Shown here one piece after another: positions 62,001 to 64,000 of a stretch of DNA of 64,000 nt. Both the position numbers and the translations under genes were made by a program. The DNA comes from Apostichopus japonicus. Its lineage: Eukaryota > Echinodermata > Holothuroidea > Aspidochirotida > Stichopodidae. Under the pieces are notes generated by a model that had not been told where the DNA came from, did no database searches, and saw only the letters and a program-made list of their open reading frames with translations. Within the stretch, counting starts at the first letter, position 1; each line of letters starts with the position of its first letter. The stretch covers positions 4,981,001 through 5,045,000 of the forward strand of contig NC_092563.1 of assembly GCF_037975245.1 (NCBI RefSeq), given 5' to 3'.

Positions 62001-62638
62001 TTTGATGTTTACTTCCCATCCAGCTCAGCCCAGTCTAAAATTATGTAGAATGTAGAAAAGATGGATAGATGGAAACTGGTAGAGGGGCGGGGGTAGGTTG
62101 GGGTGGGGAGAAGGGTAAGAGGTAAACTGTCAAAATCGGGTGCTCTGGTACAACCCAACGACTTACGCTGAATTGTCAGTGCGCAGGATTTTCTATGGGG
62201 AGAGGAGGGGGTGCGTTTACTGAACGATGGGGACCTGATTATTGATCATTATCCTAGCTGAAGGGGACGGGGGGGGGGGCGGGGTGGTCGTCTATTTCTG
62301 TATAATTAAGGGTACCTAAATGCAAAAATGGTGTTATATTTTGCAGCCATATCAATTTGTTTTGTGACATTTGACGCAGTTGGTGATAAAGAAACCTCGC
62401 AGCGAGAAAGACAATTATCTACCCAGAAAATGCGTGAAATTTGGAGGTGGGGGGGGGGGCGGACAAGGGGAGGGTGGTCATAACCCATGAGTTCGGGCAT
62501 GTGTTTGTTATGGTCAGACACACTACTTATAATCCATTCTATTGTTTCTGTCAAACAGTCTCCAGGCCGCCGAATTGACACATTTCCTTTGCAAGAGAAA
62601 GTTTATTCTTGATGTGAATCTCATACCCATGTGTGATA
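59098..62638. other. Intergenic region upstream of the transporter gene; no gene seen
   Basis: No supportable exons. G-rich tracts lie at 61277-61301, 61574-61588, 62267-62284 and 62447-62461. The last few hundred bases should contain the 5' UTR and promoter of the gene at 62639, but I recognise no specific element. Confidence 0.5.
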
Positions 62639-63924
62639 ATGACGTCCATGCTGTTGGAGGGTACTGAAACGCCGCTGCCGTTAGCAACCATCAACTGGGT
62701 GTTTAATGTCAGTGATCCCGATTGCCCCACGACGGACCCCTCGTCAGCGGAAGTGTGGCAAGGTGACGTATTCAAGATTTCTTACAGTTGTGGATCAAAA
62801 CAAAACTACACGACAAGTATAACACGAAATATATATATATATATATATTTATTTATATACATACACACCCAGAACAAGCACATCAATTTGTTTTGTGACA
62901 AGAAATAGACACATTCACTTCTGATATTTCGTCCATTGATCTGATCAACAAACGTTTGAGCTTCCTTATTATTATTTTGTTTTGTTTTTAGAACACAAAA
63001 ATGAATAATTACAATATATGATATAAGTTTATTTAAATTCTTTAGATGTCCAAGAAAATGTTGCTTTGAAAGTTGGTTTTGCCATACTTACTGCGGGAAC
63101 AATCATCTTGTTTGTGAGTTTTCTGGAAGCTTGTGTCTTCATAGCGAGAAAAATTCCACACGGAGAGGAAGCTACCAGTTTAGTGTGGATCATCGGCATA
63201 TATCCGGTAAGTGAGAATAGAGACCCTATAGTAGGAGGGTCTCTAAGTGAGAAAAGTGAATACTGCCCTCAAAACCAACTGTAAAATCCTCGCGATGTAT
63301 TTTTTTAAATATATATTTATATATAGCAAACGTACTGAGTACAAACGGGCATAGTAAAGGGTAAGGCGATGAGTCGAGGAGGGGGAACGGGGTCGAGAAA
63401 GTAGGTCACATTTTTCATTACTTCATTGTCTCATTATTTAGTTATTTACTCCACAAATTATTGGACCCTGAGAGGGTCTTTTGAAGTTCTGCCTATAATT
63501 TAGGAATACTTGCACACAACATAAACAGTTGTCATGGTGAAAATATTTTTATTTTGTTCTATAAACCATATTGAAAGAATTTCTAAACTAGATATTTCGG
63601 TAAATTCTAGCAAACCAACTAGAAGAACATATTTACTTGTGTAAACATCAGAAAGAAATCAACAATGTAAAGCTCGCGTGGAAAACACAACCAGGAAAAC
63701 AAAACAAAGCATGAAAAAAGATAAAAAAATCCATCAAAACTACTATTTAAACTAGAATTTGGATTTGTGCTCAAACGGCTTTCCATGTCTATTAATCCAA
63801 TCAGTTGAACAGAGAAAGACGGGATAAACAATCGTCCTCTTTTCTCACAGGTGTTCGCTGTGACGTCATTGCTGGGAATTTACTTCCCTCGGGCTATTGT
63901 ATTATGCAACCTGACTGCATCTTT
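62639..63924 (+). CDS. SLC51A: Organic solute transporter subunit alpha (SLC51A-like), 5' exons only
   Basis: OST-alpha is a seven-TM plasma-membrane protein that, with OST-beta in vertebrates, exports bile acids and steroids by facilitated diffusion (family knowledge). Three coding exons are seen: 62639-62762, 63046-63206 and 63851-63924, with GT-AG introns and phases that agree (1, 0, 2). The N-terminus is short and extracellular-like, with NVS (a glycosylation site) and DPDCPTTDPSS resembling the Cys-containing N-terminal segment of OST-alpha. TM1 is about VGFAILTAGTIILFVSFLEA, followed by a basic loop ending SLVW. The next segment, VFAVTSLLGIYFPRAIVL, carries the family's I/F-P-R motif. 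The ATG at 62639 was chosen as the first in frame; a GTG just upstream is not considered. The gene runs off the right edge. TMEM184 proteins are related, but the LEA/SLVW/FPRA pattern favours OST-alpha. Confidence 0.87.
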
Positions 63925-64000
63925 GTAAGTTTTTTTTTTATTCATTTTGTTTTGATTTTTACGTATGAACTAGACTATTTTCAACGCAAGAGTGACATCA

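Overview
This is a eukaryotic, animal-type window. Genes have many small exons with GT-AG introns, introns hold transposons, intergenic DNA is long and AT-rich with many 8-13 nt poly-G/poly-C tracts, and there is a tRNA-derived SINE family. The proteins look like invertebrate deuterostome homologues, and a marine echinoderm is my best guess. That taxonomic call is inference.

Four protein-coding genes can be supported. At the left edge (about 271-2783, +) are the last five exons of CTU2, the tRNA wobble-uridine thiolation factor. An uninterrupted class A GPCR reading frame with an NRY motif lies at 21730-22827 (+). A complete 21-exon pocket-protein gene of the p107/p130 type (RBL1-like) occupies 33235-55770 (-). 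I traced every exon boundary; the phases all agree and sum to 3333 nt (1110 codons plus stop). At the right edge (62639-63924, +) are the first three coding exons of an organic solute transporter alpha (SLC51A-like) gene. A consensus E2F site lies 722 bp upstream of the pocket-protein ATG. I found no rRNA, intact tRNA or CRISPR.

The rest is repeats and mobile DNA. The dominant signal is hAT-type elements with 8-bp target-site duplications (TSDs). Two related elements lie in pocket-protein introns. One (45098-48531) carries a decayed BED/hAT transposase and was itself split by a second hAT-like element (45855-47075). A 367-bp MITE sits inside a larger inverted-repeat element around 14.7-16.9 kb. 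Two tiny hAT-like remnants lie at 13.9 and 20.65 kb. The most striking structure is a 1373-bp near-perfect palindrome (57400-58772) with an 8-bp TSD, between the pocket-protein and transporter genes. A degenerate satellite-like array fills about 27.3-28.8 kb.

The four genes have unrelated roles (tRNA modification, signalling, cell-cycle repression, solute transport) and I see no operon-like or pathway link. The long stretches 3.0-21.1 kb, 23-27.3 kb, 28.8-33.2 kb and 59.1-62.6 kb hold no convincing exons.
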